NCBI RefSeq assembly: GCF_901709675.1
Contig: NC_051098.1
Coordinates: 5,282,000-5,345,999 of the forward strand
Length of the DNA stretch: 64,000 nucleotides
Reading direction: 5' to 3'
DNA from: Syngnathus acus
Taxonomy: Eukaryota; Chordata; Actinopteri; Syngnathiformes; Syngnathidae
The notes beneath the pieces were generated by a model. The model worked only from the letters and a program-made list of their open reading frames with translations. It was not told the DNA's origin and did no database searches. The position numbers and the translations under genes are program-made. Every line of letters starts with the position of its first letter. Position 1 is the stretch's first letter. Shown here one piece after another: positions 50,660-63,724 of the stretch.

Positions 50660-53130
50660 GTAAAATATTCAACAAATTGATCCAATATAAAACTAGCTGA
50701 ATACTAGTAAAGGCCTGAGGAGGTATTTTCTGGATTTGCTTGGATCTCATAAAAGCAGCCAGATATCCATCCATAACTCTGTGCATATGTCTTCATCTCT
50801 CCTTCTCCCATCTATCCATCACTCTCTTTCCTTTGCCAGGAAAGCTCCTCCTCTCTCCTCTTCATATCCATTTTACAATCTCCTCAACATTCCACCCACA
50901 CGATCATGCCTCCTGCACCCTTGAATTCTCCCTCCCCTCCATATCTCCTCATAGAGTCACTTCCACAGATCCTGAGGGCATCGCTCTATTTTCTTTTATT
51001 CATCTCTACATCCTTCAAGTCTTATATACTTAGAGTCTCCCTGCTGTACTGTTCACAGAGCGCTGATCACTGCTCTATCTTCTTCTCTGTTTTCCCCAAG
51101 AGTGAAGTGGCCCTGATGGATTGCTTGTATTACTGAACACACACTCAAGGTGGATTACAGAGGAGACCACTTGTAATGTGCCTTACAGGCTTCAAAACAA
51201 CATTGAGAAGAAAGAGAGAAAGACATACCTCCAAAACTCAATTTGTATGGTTTGGCAGGATACAAATGCATTGTTGTCACTCATGGGATGAAAAAACATA
51301 CTGAGCATTGAGGGCAAGTTCTCGGGAGGAGACTCTAAAATTGGGCAGTTATTAGCTCCTGGAAGAAAAAGGGAGGAGAGAGCAGTATGACTCACAGCGG
51401 CTCAAAGACTGTGTGTTTTGTATGCATGAGGGGGGCTCGAGAGAGATAGAGGAGAAATGAGAGCGACACGGGGAAAGAAATAGAGCAGACCTTAACAGTC
51501 GTTGGAGAGGGATGATGAAAGAATACGCAAGAAAGAGCCAGTGACTTTGAGACAGTGGGTCGTGTGAATCACCGAGCTGGAGTGTGAAGAAGGTGAAAGG
51601 TGGACAAGACTTGAGGAAGTGGCGGGGATAGCATGAGGGAAGTTTCACTGGAGATTTGATGCCTGATGGACACTGGGAACAGGACTGGATGGGTTAAAAG
51701 GTACTTAAGACTGTTTTGCAGGAGGCAAAGACTGGATGATCGTACGTTGAAGTTTTTCATTTGACTAAAACTGTGACATAAGGGGGAAGAAATCAAGCCA
51801 CTGAGCAAAAAAAAAAAAAAACTGGCTAAAATAGAAATGCTGCAGATGAGAAAACATGTCAGTCTGTGCACCACGCCGGGGACAGCATGGAAACTTTACC
51901 TGTGACAACACAGCAAGAGTTTGCTGTTAAATATTCATGCTGACAGGCCACTCTGGACACAACTTGCTTCCTCGTCTACAGAGAGAAGAACACTGCTTTC
52001 ATCATGAGGGATTTTTACACTAGACAAGTTGGTGAGTGTGTCAGGTTATGCTGACATCTTGCAGCAAATTGAGACAGGAGCACGTCACGCTAGCCGGGAC
52101 GTGGCCTCGTGGAGGTGCTCAGCCAAGCGTGAGGAGAGGGGAATGACGACGGGCAGAAGACATGAAGCTGTGACTGTCAAGGGGGAAGAAATAAACATTT
52201 GTGAGACAGTTGAAATGACATAGGGTTTATTTATTCTATGTGAGCTAATCCTTGGCTTCTAAAGACAATTGCATATTTTATAATCAGCTTTGAAATTCAC
52301 TTAGTGTTACTAACTGCAGTCAGATCCATCATTTTGTATTTCCTCTTGAACTGAATATAACCTTTCCGAGTTGCTCTGGAAAAAAATGGACAACAGTTTG
52401 TTTTTCTTCAGAAGAATTTTGAATGTTTTTTTTTTTTTTTCTCCATGGCTGAATAATCACTCCTGATGGACAATTTCAGTTTTGATGTTTTTTATGTCAT
52501 CAAATTCTAACCTGAATATCTGATTCTTCAAAACATCCCATCAAGAAATCAAGACAGCAAACAGTCTCTCATCTTGAACCCAAGAAAGACTGGCTTGTTC
52601 TTCAAGAATGTTTGCAGGACTATCGAGGAGCTCTGCTATACACGCTTGAGTGACGTTGTAAACGTGTGTGTGCCAGCCAAGCTTTGAAACCAGCTGTCTG
52701 ACCCCCCCCTCCCTCAAATGACACCCATGGCTGCATGTGTTGCCTGGATTCTGCCCACCAGCAAGAGAGCTGGACCTGAACAGCAGTGGTGAGCGGGGGC
52801 ACTGGGAGGAGGAGAATAGGAAGGAGAAAGAAACTAACAGGCGCAAGGATGGGAAAACACTGACAGCATGCTCGGATAAACAGAAGAAAGAAAAGAGTTT
52901 CCGGCTGCAATGTGTGGTGAGTACACACGAGTGCGCATGTGAGTGTTTGTTCGTGTGTGTGTGTCTCTCTAGACACGTGAACGACAACATTGCCTCAGGA
53001 TGTTGGTCAAAGGGTAAGTCGAAGGTGAAAGAGAGTGCTTTGACATCAATGTTCACTTAATGCATGTCCACAACACAATGAATGCTGCCAGAAAGGTTCC
53101 ATTAATTCTATATTGATCGTTGTCGTAGCC

Positions 53131-53456
53131 CACAGGTGTCAAACACAAGGCCCGGGGGCCAGATACGGCCCGCCACATCATTTCATGTGGCCCGCAAAGA
53201 CAAATTGTGCATCAAATCCGTGTGTCATTACTAGAATTGCAAATTGTCTTCACTTTTAAAAATATCTTTTTTTAAAATATTTGACCAGTTTTTACTCGTC
53301 TGATTTGAAAACGAGTTATTTGTCAGTTTGTTTTGCAGCTTATATTGTATAATATGAGGAGCTCATATATTGATTTGGGTTGACAGTCATAATGGCCCTC
53401 CGAAAGAAACTATGACTACAATGCGGCCCGCGAAAAAAATGAGTTTGACACCCCTG
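53131..53456 (+). mobile_element. non-autonomous hAT-type element with 8-bp target duplication
   Basis: The ends are CACAGGTGTCAAAC and GTTTGACACCCCTG (12 of 14 inverted matches), flanked by the perfect 8-bp duplication TCGTAGCC at 53123-53130 and 53457-53464. The interior includes GGCCCGGGGGCCAG and GCGGCCCGC motifs and has no coding capacity. An 8-bp duplication is typical of hAT transposons. Confidence 0.85.
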
Positions 53457-54109
53457 TCGTAGCCTGTTGCAGCCTGCTGAGAGGCATTTGTAATATTTTA
53501 TCAATCACTCTTAGCTAAACAAAGCAGATTATGCTTAAAAATACCACTCAGTATGAAGTAGTGGTGCTTTTTTACAACCACAATAATCAATTTGCTTCCT
53601 AACCAGATGTTGTCCGATATCAATATTAGGTGGTTTGCGCTGCAATGCTAACAATATCAATGAAGGTTCAGTGTGTACCTGATATGTCATTTTGCAAAGG
53701 TCATAATGTTGCTTCCAGTTTTCCAACAATATGGACACAGACACATGCTATTCCTGAACTTTGGCCTCAGTGGCTTTTTCCTCTGCTCTTGTTACAGGCA
53801 AGATGTTCGGATCCATTGTGTTTTGCACCATAGCCAAATATGACACTACCAGATAAAAAAATTGGGGCTGTTACGCTGTTCAAAATTAAACAGTGGCTCA
53901 GCTGAAATTAGGACTCAGGTCATTAGGTCAATTTTGTCACATCAATCATTAAAAATCTAAATGTTATAAGATTCTCGCTCTTGAGTTAGAAATGTACGGA
54001 CTGGTTGCAAACAAAGATAACATCTCGCCTCTTCTGGCGAAACACAAACAGTACATACAAGTATACTCACTCTGTCATTCTCGTTCATCCTCTCATACTC
54101 TCACTGTAA

Positions 54110-54170
54110 CAACACACGCACACACACACGCACGCGCACACACACATGCACACACACATGCACACTAACA
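54110..54170 (+). repeat. CA/CG microsatellite
   Basis: Imperfect (CA)n with CG and TG interruptions. Confidence 0.9.
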
Positions 54171-54838
54171 TGGGAGCCAAGCTGAGTTGTGGCTGAGGAA
54201 ATGTGACAGTCCCTTCATGGCCGCCGGCCTCGTACTCTAGCAGCGTTGGCTTGTCGTGCTCATAATGAGATTGTTGGACGTTCGAAGTTCCATACGGATA
54301 TGGTCCCCACACCATCGCTCTGTGTGTCATTGTAGCTGAGCAATGAGATAATATAATGTTGATCTTTTTATATATATGCTATGCCTCTTCTGAAGAATAA
54401 TAAACCATTAAGCTAAAACAACAGAAAAATATTGATGTGCTTGTCAGCTTGCATCATTGATTTCTGCACAGACTATAATAACGTAGAGCAATTCCCCCAA
54501 AATTATGTCATCAATGACATTGTCAATCAATTTCTTTATACACTTTTCCTCCACAATCGCTACAGAATGACCTGCTACCAGACACAGCCCAGTCCTCCAC
54601 AGTAAAGCTCTTGTTAATGTTGCATCTGTCTTTCTCGTTCAACCATCGATCAAGTAGAGTAACAGGAAAGCGGTTGAAGATATTGGCTCGCAAGATTGGG
54701 AAATACAAGCTATTCTTCACAAAGCAGAACCTTGTCAATGGCAGCCAATGTCAAGATCCTTGTAAATAACTGTTAAGGGGGGGACTATACTATATTTGCA
54801 TTTCATCATACAGTAATGCTCTCGTATTTGATTTGGAG

Positions 54839-55198
54839 TAACGTATTTTCCGCACTATAAGGCGCACCGGATTATAAGGTGCACCTTCAATGAATGGCCC
54901 ATTTTATAAGGCGCATAGAATAAATAACTCAACTTTGTTCAAACGTTAATGCAATCACAATATAGTAACACTCGAAAGAGTGAAAACAATAACAATATAT
55001 CAATAACTCAATGTTGCTCAAACGTTAATATCACACAACACACAAAATAAACACGTAAAGCTTACTTTAATAAATTAGTCCTCATCCACGAATTCATATT
55101 GGTCCATATATAAGGCGCACCAGATTATAAGGCGCACTGTTTGCTTTTGAGAAAATTGGAGGTTTTTAGGTGTGCCTCGTAGTGCGGGAAATACGGTA
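54839..55198. mobile_element. palindromic MITE, CTATAAGGCGCAC type
   Basis: The left end TAACGTATTTTCCGCAC and the inverse of the right end TACCGTATTTCCCGCAC match. Internal ATAAGGCGCAC motifs recur four or more times. It encodes nothing. TA at both ends may be the target duplication. Confidence 0.75.
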
Positions 55199-56159
55199 GA
55201 TGTGAAGTCAGCTACATGCTAAAGGCAGACAAAAACAAACCCACAAAGGCATTGGGCTCCAATTAACACAAACTAGAATGTAATATAACTTTCTGTGAGC
55301 ATTTGCTGGGATAGTTGATGGAAATGTCTCAATGTCATATGCTGATAAGGGTGGATGAGTTATGGGGTGCTGGAATAAGCAATTGTCAACCTCTTTAATC
55401 AAGAAGAGAGCCGTGTCTGTATGCTCGGCATCACGTCCAACGTGTTCCCAGTAGGTGTTAAGACGATCAATTGTTACAAGGTCACTGCTTTGGGGAGCTC
55501 CGGAACGCATTCTCTTAATTGGGGATGAGGAGGAGCGTGTGAGGTCTTTTTCAGCACGTTGAAATATGATAAGAGTCAGCAACTCCCAAAAATTAGGCCA
55601 CTATTCTTTGAGGGTGGATGGCTCTTCCGAATTGGAAATAGGTTACTACATCACATGGAGGATTTTTGGTCTAACAAATAGCTGTGGGTATTTGGATTCC
55701 AGTAGTGTGCCATTGAGGCAATACTCATGTAAATTCACAATTATCATTAGTCCGTAATACAACTCTTTCATTTGCATGTCCTTGTTTGTCAGTCGATTGC
55801 GCTTTTTTATGTATTTAAGCTTGTCAGCTGGTAGCCAGCATTTTCTTCGTCCTTGCATGTACTGGATGTGAATCTCAGAGGCTCCTATTTCTGTGTTGAT
55901 ATGACTGTGAGATTAACTTGAAAGTGATTCTGACTTTGACTGTACTGCACGCTTCATTGCGGATGCACCATCTGCGGGGAATTCATATCACGGCCTTTAT
56001 GAATTAATTTGACAGCGAACTAAGCAGAGAAGCAATCGTCAGTTGTACTGATGAATTTAATATTCATGAGTTTAATCAGACCTTACATTGCTCGTTCAGT
56101 GGGAAAATGTATTTTTGGTTTGCACTTAGCTCACTATTTGATCAATCAGATACCATGAA

Positions 56160-56332
56160 TACCGTAATTTTCGGACTATAAGTCGCACCGGAGTATAAGT
56201 CGCACCAGCCATAAAATGCCCAAAAAAGTGAAAAAAAACATATATATGTATATAAGTCGCTCCTGAGTATAAGTCGCCCCCCCACCCAAACTATGAAAAA
56301 AAACCGCGACTTATAGTCCGAAAATTACGGTA
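56160..56332. mobile_element. palindromic MITE, CTATAAGTCGCAC type
   Basis: Perfect terminal inverted repeats of at least 27 bp (TACCGTAATTTTCGGACTAT… and its complement at the right end), with internal ATAAGTCGC repeats. At 173 bp it is a compact cousin of the element at 54839. Confidence 0.85.
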
Positions 56333-57976
56333 TATGCTTTTGCATGAAGTGTTTAATCTTTTATATGGCACTATATAATGGAGGCATCGATAAAATCTGT
56401 TCACACTATACTTCCAACAGTTTGGGATTAAAATCATGCCAGTGTTTTACGTAATATCATTTGATGCAGAACCAAACAACCCAAAAATGTATTACGTTCA
56501 TTAAGACCATCACATTCTATTTTTCTGTTGTGTATTGCTGTGCTTTAATGACATACGAGATGTTAGAATTGCTAAAATGGAAGGGTTGCATTCAAATGTT
56601 AATTTGAATTGACTTTATGCTTGAGCAGCCTCCTCTCATTAAGATGTATGACTTTGAAGAGGGTGAGCGGGGGAGAGGGGTGAGGGAGTGGACACTATGA
56701 GTGAGAACTTGTTACTTGATAGTGATTCATTTGGATAGCAGGCTTTGCATTGATGTGATTAATCATTGTAAAGCAAGTGCAGTGACTGACTCACTAAATT
56801 CCCTTTTACATATACGGAATAAATATGCATGCACATACTGTAAGTATGATGAAATGTAAACAGTGCACCACGCACATTTTGGATTACTTTTATAAAGGTA
56901 CAATTCATCTACAATGCTATTGTTTATGCTTCATATCACTACGTACTACCAATTTCCCGTGAGTGTCATATTATTACTTTTTAAAAATCAATGCACTTAT
57001 TCTTCCAATGAGTTTTAAGGTGTGCGTTGCATTTTTCATAATTGGGTTGGAAATAATCAAATTACACTGCTGAACGACTAAGCCGCATCAAAAGACAAGG
57101 CTCTGCCCCTGTGCATACTCCACACTTTTGGTCCATTTTAAGCATTCACATATTTGTTTGGTTTGTGAAGAAACTTAAGAGAAACCAAATTAATCCTCAC
57201 TAAGTTAGCTTAAGTGGACCAAACACAAATAAACAAACATAAAAATTGGATAATTACTTGTCAGATAGTAGCTGTATATGCAACAGCCATTCTGAAGGGT
57301 TATCACCAGGGACTCTAAAGTTCGGCAATATTCATCATCAGGGTTTAAAAAAATAAAAACTGCATGTTTTTTACGCATGTGCATGATGCAATTTTATAAA
57401 TGAATGCATAAGTCCAAAAATTATTTCTACTATAATGTTAAAAAGTGTGTACAAATGATAACGATGGACCAGTAAAGCAGAGAACGTGTGCCACTATGTG
57501 TTGCCTTTGAGTCAGGAGAGAAACTATGGATCAAATACTTAACCTGACACCAGTGGCTAGCTATTAAAAGCCTGCATTGAGAAGGGAAGGGAGAACCAAG
57601 TAAACAACTTACTACAACAGTCTATGTAAGGGATCAAAGAAGACACAATAAATGAAATCGTCGCTTAAATCCTTGGAAAGGAAGGTGGGCAGCTGTAATT
57701 TTTAAATGAAATATTATTTTTGTGTGGTTTGTATGTTTGATAATTTTTGTATTATATGCTTGCTTGACTGATTTTGACTGCCATGCACAACAATAGGATC
57801 ATGAATTGCCTTGCAATTGTGCACACTGCGTGTAAAAGTCTGCATTAGTCAATAAGTGTATCGGTAGTGGCTGCATTATTGACGGAACTGGGAGAGGCAA
57901 TTGATCAGTGGATCTTATGCGACAGCTCAATACAATCCGCCTTTCTATGCCTGGAAGACATTCTTAGCTCAGCTGA

Positions 57977-57986
57977 CGCACGCACG

Positions 57987-58027
<41 letters not shown>

Positions 58028-58066
58028 GCACACGCACACGCACACGCACACGCACACCCACACACC
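57977..58066 (+). repeat. CA/CACG microsatellite
   Basis: (CGCA)n, (CA)n then (CGCACA)n. The Thr-His open frames are artefacts. Confidence 0.95.
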
Positions 58067-58279
58067 TTATCCTTAATCTTCTTTTCTCGCTTTCGCACCT
58101 AAAAACTGTCGCTGGAGACTGCATGTGATTCACTCATCGGCATCGAGATTTGTTAATTTTTTTAACCGATGCTAAACTGATCTTCCGTCACCCCTATAGC
58201 TTAGTGACAGAGGAAAGAGTAGACAAACAAATAAAAGAGGACAATAAGAACGCTTCCAAGACTAGATGTTTTGATTGAA

Positions 58280-58680
58280 ATCTATCCATTCTTCAATCTA
58301 TCTGTCATTTAATACACCTTATCCTGTGCAGGAAATTGGGGGACGACAGCATTTGAAAGCTGGAGGCGTATGACACCCAAGACAGATTACCAGTCAATCA
58401 CATGGACAGCCATTGACACTCACTCACTCAGCTATAGGCAATTTAAAGTCACTCAAAAACACAGAAGGGGGAAATGCATTTAACTTTGATAATACTGTGG
58501 GTTTACGGCAGTATAGAGGACAAGAGATTCGTAAATTAAAGTTCTGAACAAGGTTAGGGGGTCCAATCCAGGGTTCCAACACCTTTCTTTTGTCAAATTT
58601 AAATGTCCTTCCCGTGCTTGTGTGGGTTTGCTCAGGGTATGCTGGCTTTCTCCCATATTCCAAAACACTTTTTCTTTTAA
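58280..58680. repeat. two decayed SINE fragments in opposite orientations
   Basis: 58280-58450 resembles the SINE body on the minus strand (…GGCAATTTAAAGTC), and 58610-58680 resembles the plus-strand head (CCGTGCTTGTGTGGGTTTGC…CTCCCATATTCCAAAAC). Confidence 0.45.
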
Positions 58681-58974
58681 AGTATTTTTCTTTTATATAA
58701 CATACAATAATGCCTGTGAAAACATTGATTGTCACACCTCGTGCTGAAGCTGTCCAAAGCAATCATTTGTATTCATGAACTGCTCTGCTGGTCCTGAGAC
58801 AGCAACTGTATGCTATTGTGTGTGAGGGTGAGTGTGTGTGTGTGTGTTTATACACTATGTGATTGTCGGCACCTTTCAGACATGAAATCGTTTCATAAAT
58901 CTGATTGGATTTCTCAGTCGCATATTTGTTGTGTCTTATCCAGGCGTGGTGCCCTGTGGCGGTGGGGTTCTGTG

Positions 58975-59142
58975 ATGGTAACCATGATCCCCGGCAGCCA
59001 CTATATCTGCAGCACTCATGCAAGAGAGGACGACTCCACGAACGATCGAGAGGAGAGAATTTTAGCCGTGCTGGGCATCATCGGAACCATTCTCAATCTT
59101 TTAGTGGTCATCTTCGTCTACATCTACACTTCTGTCACCTAA
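58975..59142 (+). CDS. tunar: TUNAR microprotein A (55 aa)
   Basis: The frame starts at an ATG with purine at -3 and G at +4 and encodes 55 residues ending in LAVLGIIGTILNLLVVIF then VYIYTSVT. The human TUNAR microprotein (48 aa, also called BNLN or pTUNAR) has the same layout: MV start, charged N-terminal half, one membrane segment with GIIGTILN, and a VYIYT C-terminal tail. It sits in the ER membrane, interacts with SERCA2 and affects calcium handling in neural and beta cells. The N-terminal part here carries REDDSTNDREER before the membrane segment. A plausible acceptor (GTGTCTTATCCAG) at 58943 would place the whole ORF in one exon. The transcript is known as a lncRNA in other vertebrates (megamind in zebrafish, TUNA in mouse). 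Confidence 0.88.
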   Translation: MVTMIPGSHYICSTHAREDDSTNDREERILAVLGIIGTILNLLVVIFVYIYTSVT

Positions 59143-59765
59143 GACTTTGAGATAGGCTAAAATAAGAATGACTGGCGCCCACCCAACGTCCCTCCCGCCA
59201 TACATCTCTTCAAGTACTTATGTGCGTTGAGGGTTAGATCATTATGTGCTAAGATAGAAAGATTCTTGGCAGTGTGTACAGCCTGAATTGTGGCCAACTG
59301 CAAGTGTATCAATTCACTGCCGTAAGAATAGTCCCTCGCCATTTCCAGCGGACTCCTGTCACGACAGAAAGGAGTTCCATGAGGCATCTTCTCTCCCTTC
59401 CTGCCTATATTGAACTTGTCATTTCAAGAAAACCTCCTGCCAAATCATTGCTGACAGTCACTGCCTATACTCATGACTTGGCATTTTTATGAAAACGGGA
59501 TTTTATCCGATGGTGGATTTTAATGTGCTGTTTTTAATACGAGACTATAAAAGAAGCTTATGTAAGTGTTTCTGTTCACAAGGTGAGGTTTGTTTCATTG
59601 CAGATTAATATTCACCCAAACGGAAGTAGCAGACTGACTCAAAGGTTACTAGGAACTATCGACTGAAGGGCCTTTGTGCCTCTCCTTAAAAGTTGCAACT
59701 TAATGGACTCATCTTATTGCATAATATCAATTGCTGTATTAAGTGGGATTTAAAAAAACATTTTC

Positions 59766-59888
59766 ATGGACCTAACGTGTCCATACCTGAGCACACCAGA
59801 GGAGAGATTCCTGGCAGTGCTCGGTGTCATCGGTATCATGCTCAATCTTTTGCTGCTCGCCTTTGTCTACATATACACATCCAGTTGA
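59766..59888 (+). CDS. TUNAR-like microprotein B (40 aa), second copy
   Basis: Only 40 codons, so easily missed. MDLTCPYLSTPEERFLAVLG, then VIGIMLNLLLLAFVYIYTSS and TGA. It repeats the EER-(I/F)-LAVLG-(I/V)-IG-x-x-LNLL-x-x-x-FVYIYTS pattern of copy A, which ends 623 bases upstream; the two are also alike at nucleotide level. The N-terminal acidic region is nearly absent, leaving a short lead, the PEER motif and the membrane helix. The ATG has a weak -3 position (T) but G at +4. A possible acceptor CACACCAG lies just before AGGAGAG, so this segment could instead be an alternative last exon joined to another N-terminus. Intact frame and conserved residues argue for function. Confidence 0.7.
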   Translation: MDLTCPYLSTPEERFLAVLGVIGIMLNLLLLAFVYIYTSS

Positions 59889-60936
59889 GAAACTCATTCA
59901 AACACACTGTCAGGAAATGTAATACGAAGCATAAGGCAGATTTCATGGAAGCATGTAAATATCCTTCAGCTAACACTGAGTTTAATCATCTATACTGCAT
60001 ATCTCAAAATGAGATATTCATGTCCTCTGATATTTTGACTGAAGTTTTGCATCCTTCAGGTTGTATTGTATAAATCTACCCCAGTTGAGATGAACATCGA
60101 GACATGTTTATTTAAACTTGCTTTGTGATCTTAGTTATGTGCTAATCAAGCTGACAGATGTAATTGAATTAATGTTGTTTGCGCTTTATGCCTTTTTGTG
60201 TTCACACTATCAAACACAACAAGATGGAACGAGAGGGTGCTGACAAGTCAGCGTACGCAGCAGTTCATCATAAGTGCAAAGATCCTGCTCAATGTCATAG
60301 AATAATAGTTTATTTCCTCTTGCCATGTCTTTTTAATTGGATTTGTGAGTCAGTCGCGGAGCACTGTCAGAGGTGTGAAGGTTTGAAAATGAGACAATGT
60401 CACACAAATCAAGACCGTGTGATGCTGCAACACGATTTAAAGGTGCAGGATGTTTGCAGAAGAGATAATCTGAACCAGTGGGGATTATTTGACATACAAA
60501 AGCCTCAATCATCTGGTTGTGGTTTCTTATCATGGGATTACACCAAAAACTATCTGAAAGCGGGTTCCAGCTTTTCCACTGGAGGCCCATTCCAGCGTGG
60601 ATACGATGCACAGGCTAAGAAAGCAGCAAGGACAGATCTGAATCTTCATCTGATCTTCATTATTCTCTTCTCTACCAACAAGCTCAAACCAGAGAAGACA
60701 TAATACCAAATGGACCCATATGACTCTCTGCTGTAAAGCACATCACTTTTATATTGCAATCAGTATATTTAAATTTTGAGGACAAGCTGACAATGAATCA
60801 CGGAAGCGACCTAATTTTTCTTTTTGGCTTGTTAAAAGTTTTTTTTAAGAGTTTTTCATCAATACAGTGAAAGAATCATTGTACAGTTGCACATATCTGC
60901 ATTATTGAAAATATGTTCAAATATACATGTATGTGT

Positions 60937-60986
60937 ACAAACAAACAAACAAACAAACAAACAAACAAACAAACAAACAAACAAAC
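60937..60986 (+). repeat. (AAAC)n microsatellite
   Basis: About 12 perfect AAAC units. Confidence 0.95.
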
Positions 60987-62474
60987 ACAAATCTCTAGAC
61001 AAACAAGAAGTCAAAAATCTTCTGATAGCATGATAATATTTTACTCACTACTTGCTAATGGACTGACAAGACCCTTGAAAATCACGTCACATTACATTCC
61101 AAAAGCATTTGGATATCTCAGCTTTAGCCTTTTTATTGCTTGGGACATTAAATTTTGTTTAAATAAGGCTTAAAAGTTTTTGGGGGAGTTCATCTATTAA
61201 AATGACAATATGCCAGATGTGTGTACATTTCACATTCTATTTGTAGTCACTTAAAGTTTATACATAAAAAATTCAACTTGAGACAAGGAGACTGACCAGC
61301 AAAACATTTGTAATTTGTCATTTAGCTAAGTGGTCCTCAACCACTGCTGGGTTCCGTGCCGCACATACCTGTAACATTGTGTAGCCTAAATTCTGCAAGG
61401 TATGTGTTTGAAGACAGTGGCACTAAATAGTTACTTAGATTCTCATTCAACCAATTAACCAATGCTGCCATTTAGTTGTGAGAATACACTGACATTACCC
61501 AAACTGTCTTTAATTGTGCGTTTACACTGCCGTCTATTTTTCCCTTTTTAGATTTAACAGGCATTGTCATGGTCGTTACTTGCCAAGCATAACGCTAAGA
61601 TATATTAAGTAACGATAGCTTGCTAAACTGTTAATTGCGTTCTTAATTACCCTTAGCATAAATGTATTCATATCTATAAAAATCAAGATGTGTTTCATGC
61701 AAATATCCTCGCTCAGCTGGTCCTTACAAAGACAGAACGACTGAGTGCAATACTGTAATTGCATCACTCTTCATTAACTATAATGATATCCTCATACATC
61801 TTATAAGTAAAGAAAAGCATCAGCGTGAAGACATCGATGCTTCAAGAAAGGAAGGTTACAACAGTAAAGTCACTTTAATGTATTATACCTTACAGGTTAA
61901 TTAAGTCCTCTTGAATTGTGAAAAACAAATACAGAAAAAGCATTTAACCAGCTCAGGCGGCGTTCTTACCAATGTGACTTTTCAAAGATCACCTCTCACT
62001 AAACAACAACAACTGTTTATGTATATATTTTTAGAAAGAAGCTAATTCAATATTTTTTTAACCTAAGAATTTTCACTTTCAAATGCTATATTTATCACCA
62101 ATATTGTCAGTGATGGATGATTAGCCCCAGAGGAACCTATATAACAAGTCTAAAATAAGAACAATAAAATAACAGCAATTGCCATGATGTTCTTGTTGCC
62201 AATGGTTACATGACCGAAATCAATATTATTTATTAACAATTTGTATTTTATTTTATGATTTTTTATGACTAAGTACAATGTTTCAGGGTCTGCAATTTAA
62301 GTATGTTAGAAATATATTACTCCTATATTCTGCATGAATTTGAGGTTACTTTTAGTTTGGTTAAATTTGGTTGAGAAAAAATTGCAGACTCAATCTTGAT
62401 AAAAACGGAAAGCCCGGCGGACGGGTCCAGGCCATCTGCTGTGCCCACAGACACCCAGAGCCACCTTGCCATTG

Positions 62475-62533
62475 TACACACACAAACACACGCATACACA
62501 CACGCATGCACGCACACACACACACGCACACAC

Positions 62534-62629
<96 letters not shown>
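62475..62629 (+). repeat. long (CA)n microsatellite
   Basis: About 150 bp, imperfect at the left (CACG, CATA) and pure CA at the right. The Val-Cys and Thr-His open frames on both strands are artefacts. Confidence 0.95.
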
Positions 62630-62631
<2 letters not shown>

Positions 62632-63724
62632 TACATTTAAAATAATGTTTTTTTGCCGTGTGTTCTTGTTGGTGCCTATTTTTTTTTTTTACAAATGAAC
62701 ACGCGCAAGAATAAATATTAATATAAAACCGTTTCTACATTCTGCATCTGTATTCTGAAATGTTCATTCCAAGTTTGAGCCTGCCATGACTACATAATTC
62801 GATTTTCACTTTTTTTATGATGATTTATGAGATATGAATTGATTTTCAGCCTGAGAGAGCATCTTGGACTAAGCCTGCCTGAGACTGAAGGGGAAAAATA
62901 ATCTGCAAAAGGGAGTGCTGGAAATATTGTAATTTTTAATGAATATTGCAGTGAAATAAGTCATTGCGAGATAAAATTAAATACCAATATGCATATAGGC
63001 AATATTTGGTTTTGATGAATTCAGACAAAAGGAAAATACAAATGTTGTTGACTTTTTAAAAGAAAATTACTATTCACAAACCTATTTAAAAAAACTTTCA
63101 CACAGAAAGTCAGCATGAGTATGATTTAGAGTTTTTTTTTTAACATGTGGTGCTAATTGGGTAAAGTTGTGGCCATGATTTTCCTCATCCATTAATAAGT
63201 TACATTGTGTAAAAAAGCAAACATCATCTATCATCTATAGATATTTTTTCACATCATAATGAATTTTATGCTTACTGTTTATGCTCTTCATGCATAGTAG
63301 CGTGATCATTTCTTTGATTTGAAGCCAAGTTGACTTTGATAAGTGTTTTTATTAATAAAAGTCAAAAGAAAAATCTTTCAGTACTATACTAAACGACACA
63401 TCTGACAAAGATAAAGAGACAAAGATACAGATACTCACTTCACATATTTGCCTAGCCACTTGACTCTAGGCAGCATTCATAGAAGGGGTGCTCATGAATG
63501 ATGTTTACTTGGCAAGCTGCCATCCATAGCAGAACAGAAAGGACAGAAGGAACTGAAAGAAACACAAGAAGACAAAGTCAAACAGACAAGACACTTTCTC
63601 CATTATAATAATTATGAGACAAAATTACATATGCACATTTTTTTCTACTTCATTACTCTGTAAGAAGATGTCACAATCTCTTTTTGTTGTTGTTTCCACC
63701 AGATCTTCTCATCTGTTTTTTACC

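Larger units (their letters stand above)
50660..58943 (+). other. candidate tunar intron
   Basis: Rich in transposon remnants (hAT element, two palindromic MITEs) and microsatellites. A purine-rich segment at about 52759-52918 between an acceptor-like CCCACCAG and a donor-like GTGAGTAC could be an additional non-coding exon. Confidence 0.35.

Noticed and set aside
50199-50786. 195-codon open frame on the minus strand
   Set aside because: It is the complement of a purine-rich stretch that looks like a promoter and first exon on the plus strand; composition is Ser/Pro/Leu-biased and no family is recognised.
52541-53060. Opposing frames of 107-171 codons
   Set aside because: Mutually overlapping in an area with no splice-supported coding signal; at most a non-coding tunar exon.
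62323-62640. Val-Cys and Thr-His repeat frames on both strands
   Set aside because: Direct translation of the (CA)n microsatellite.
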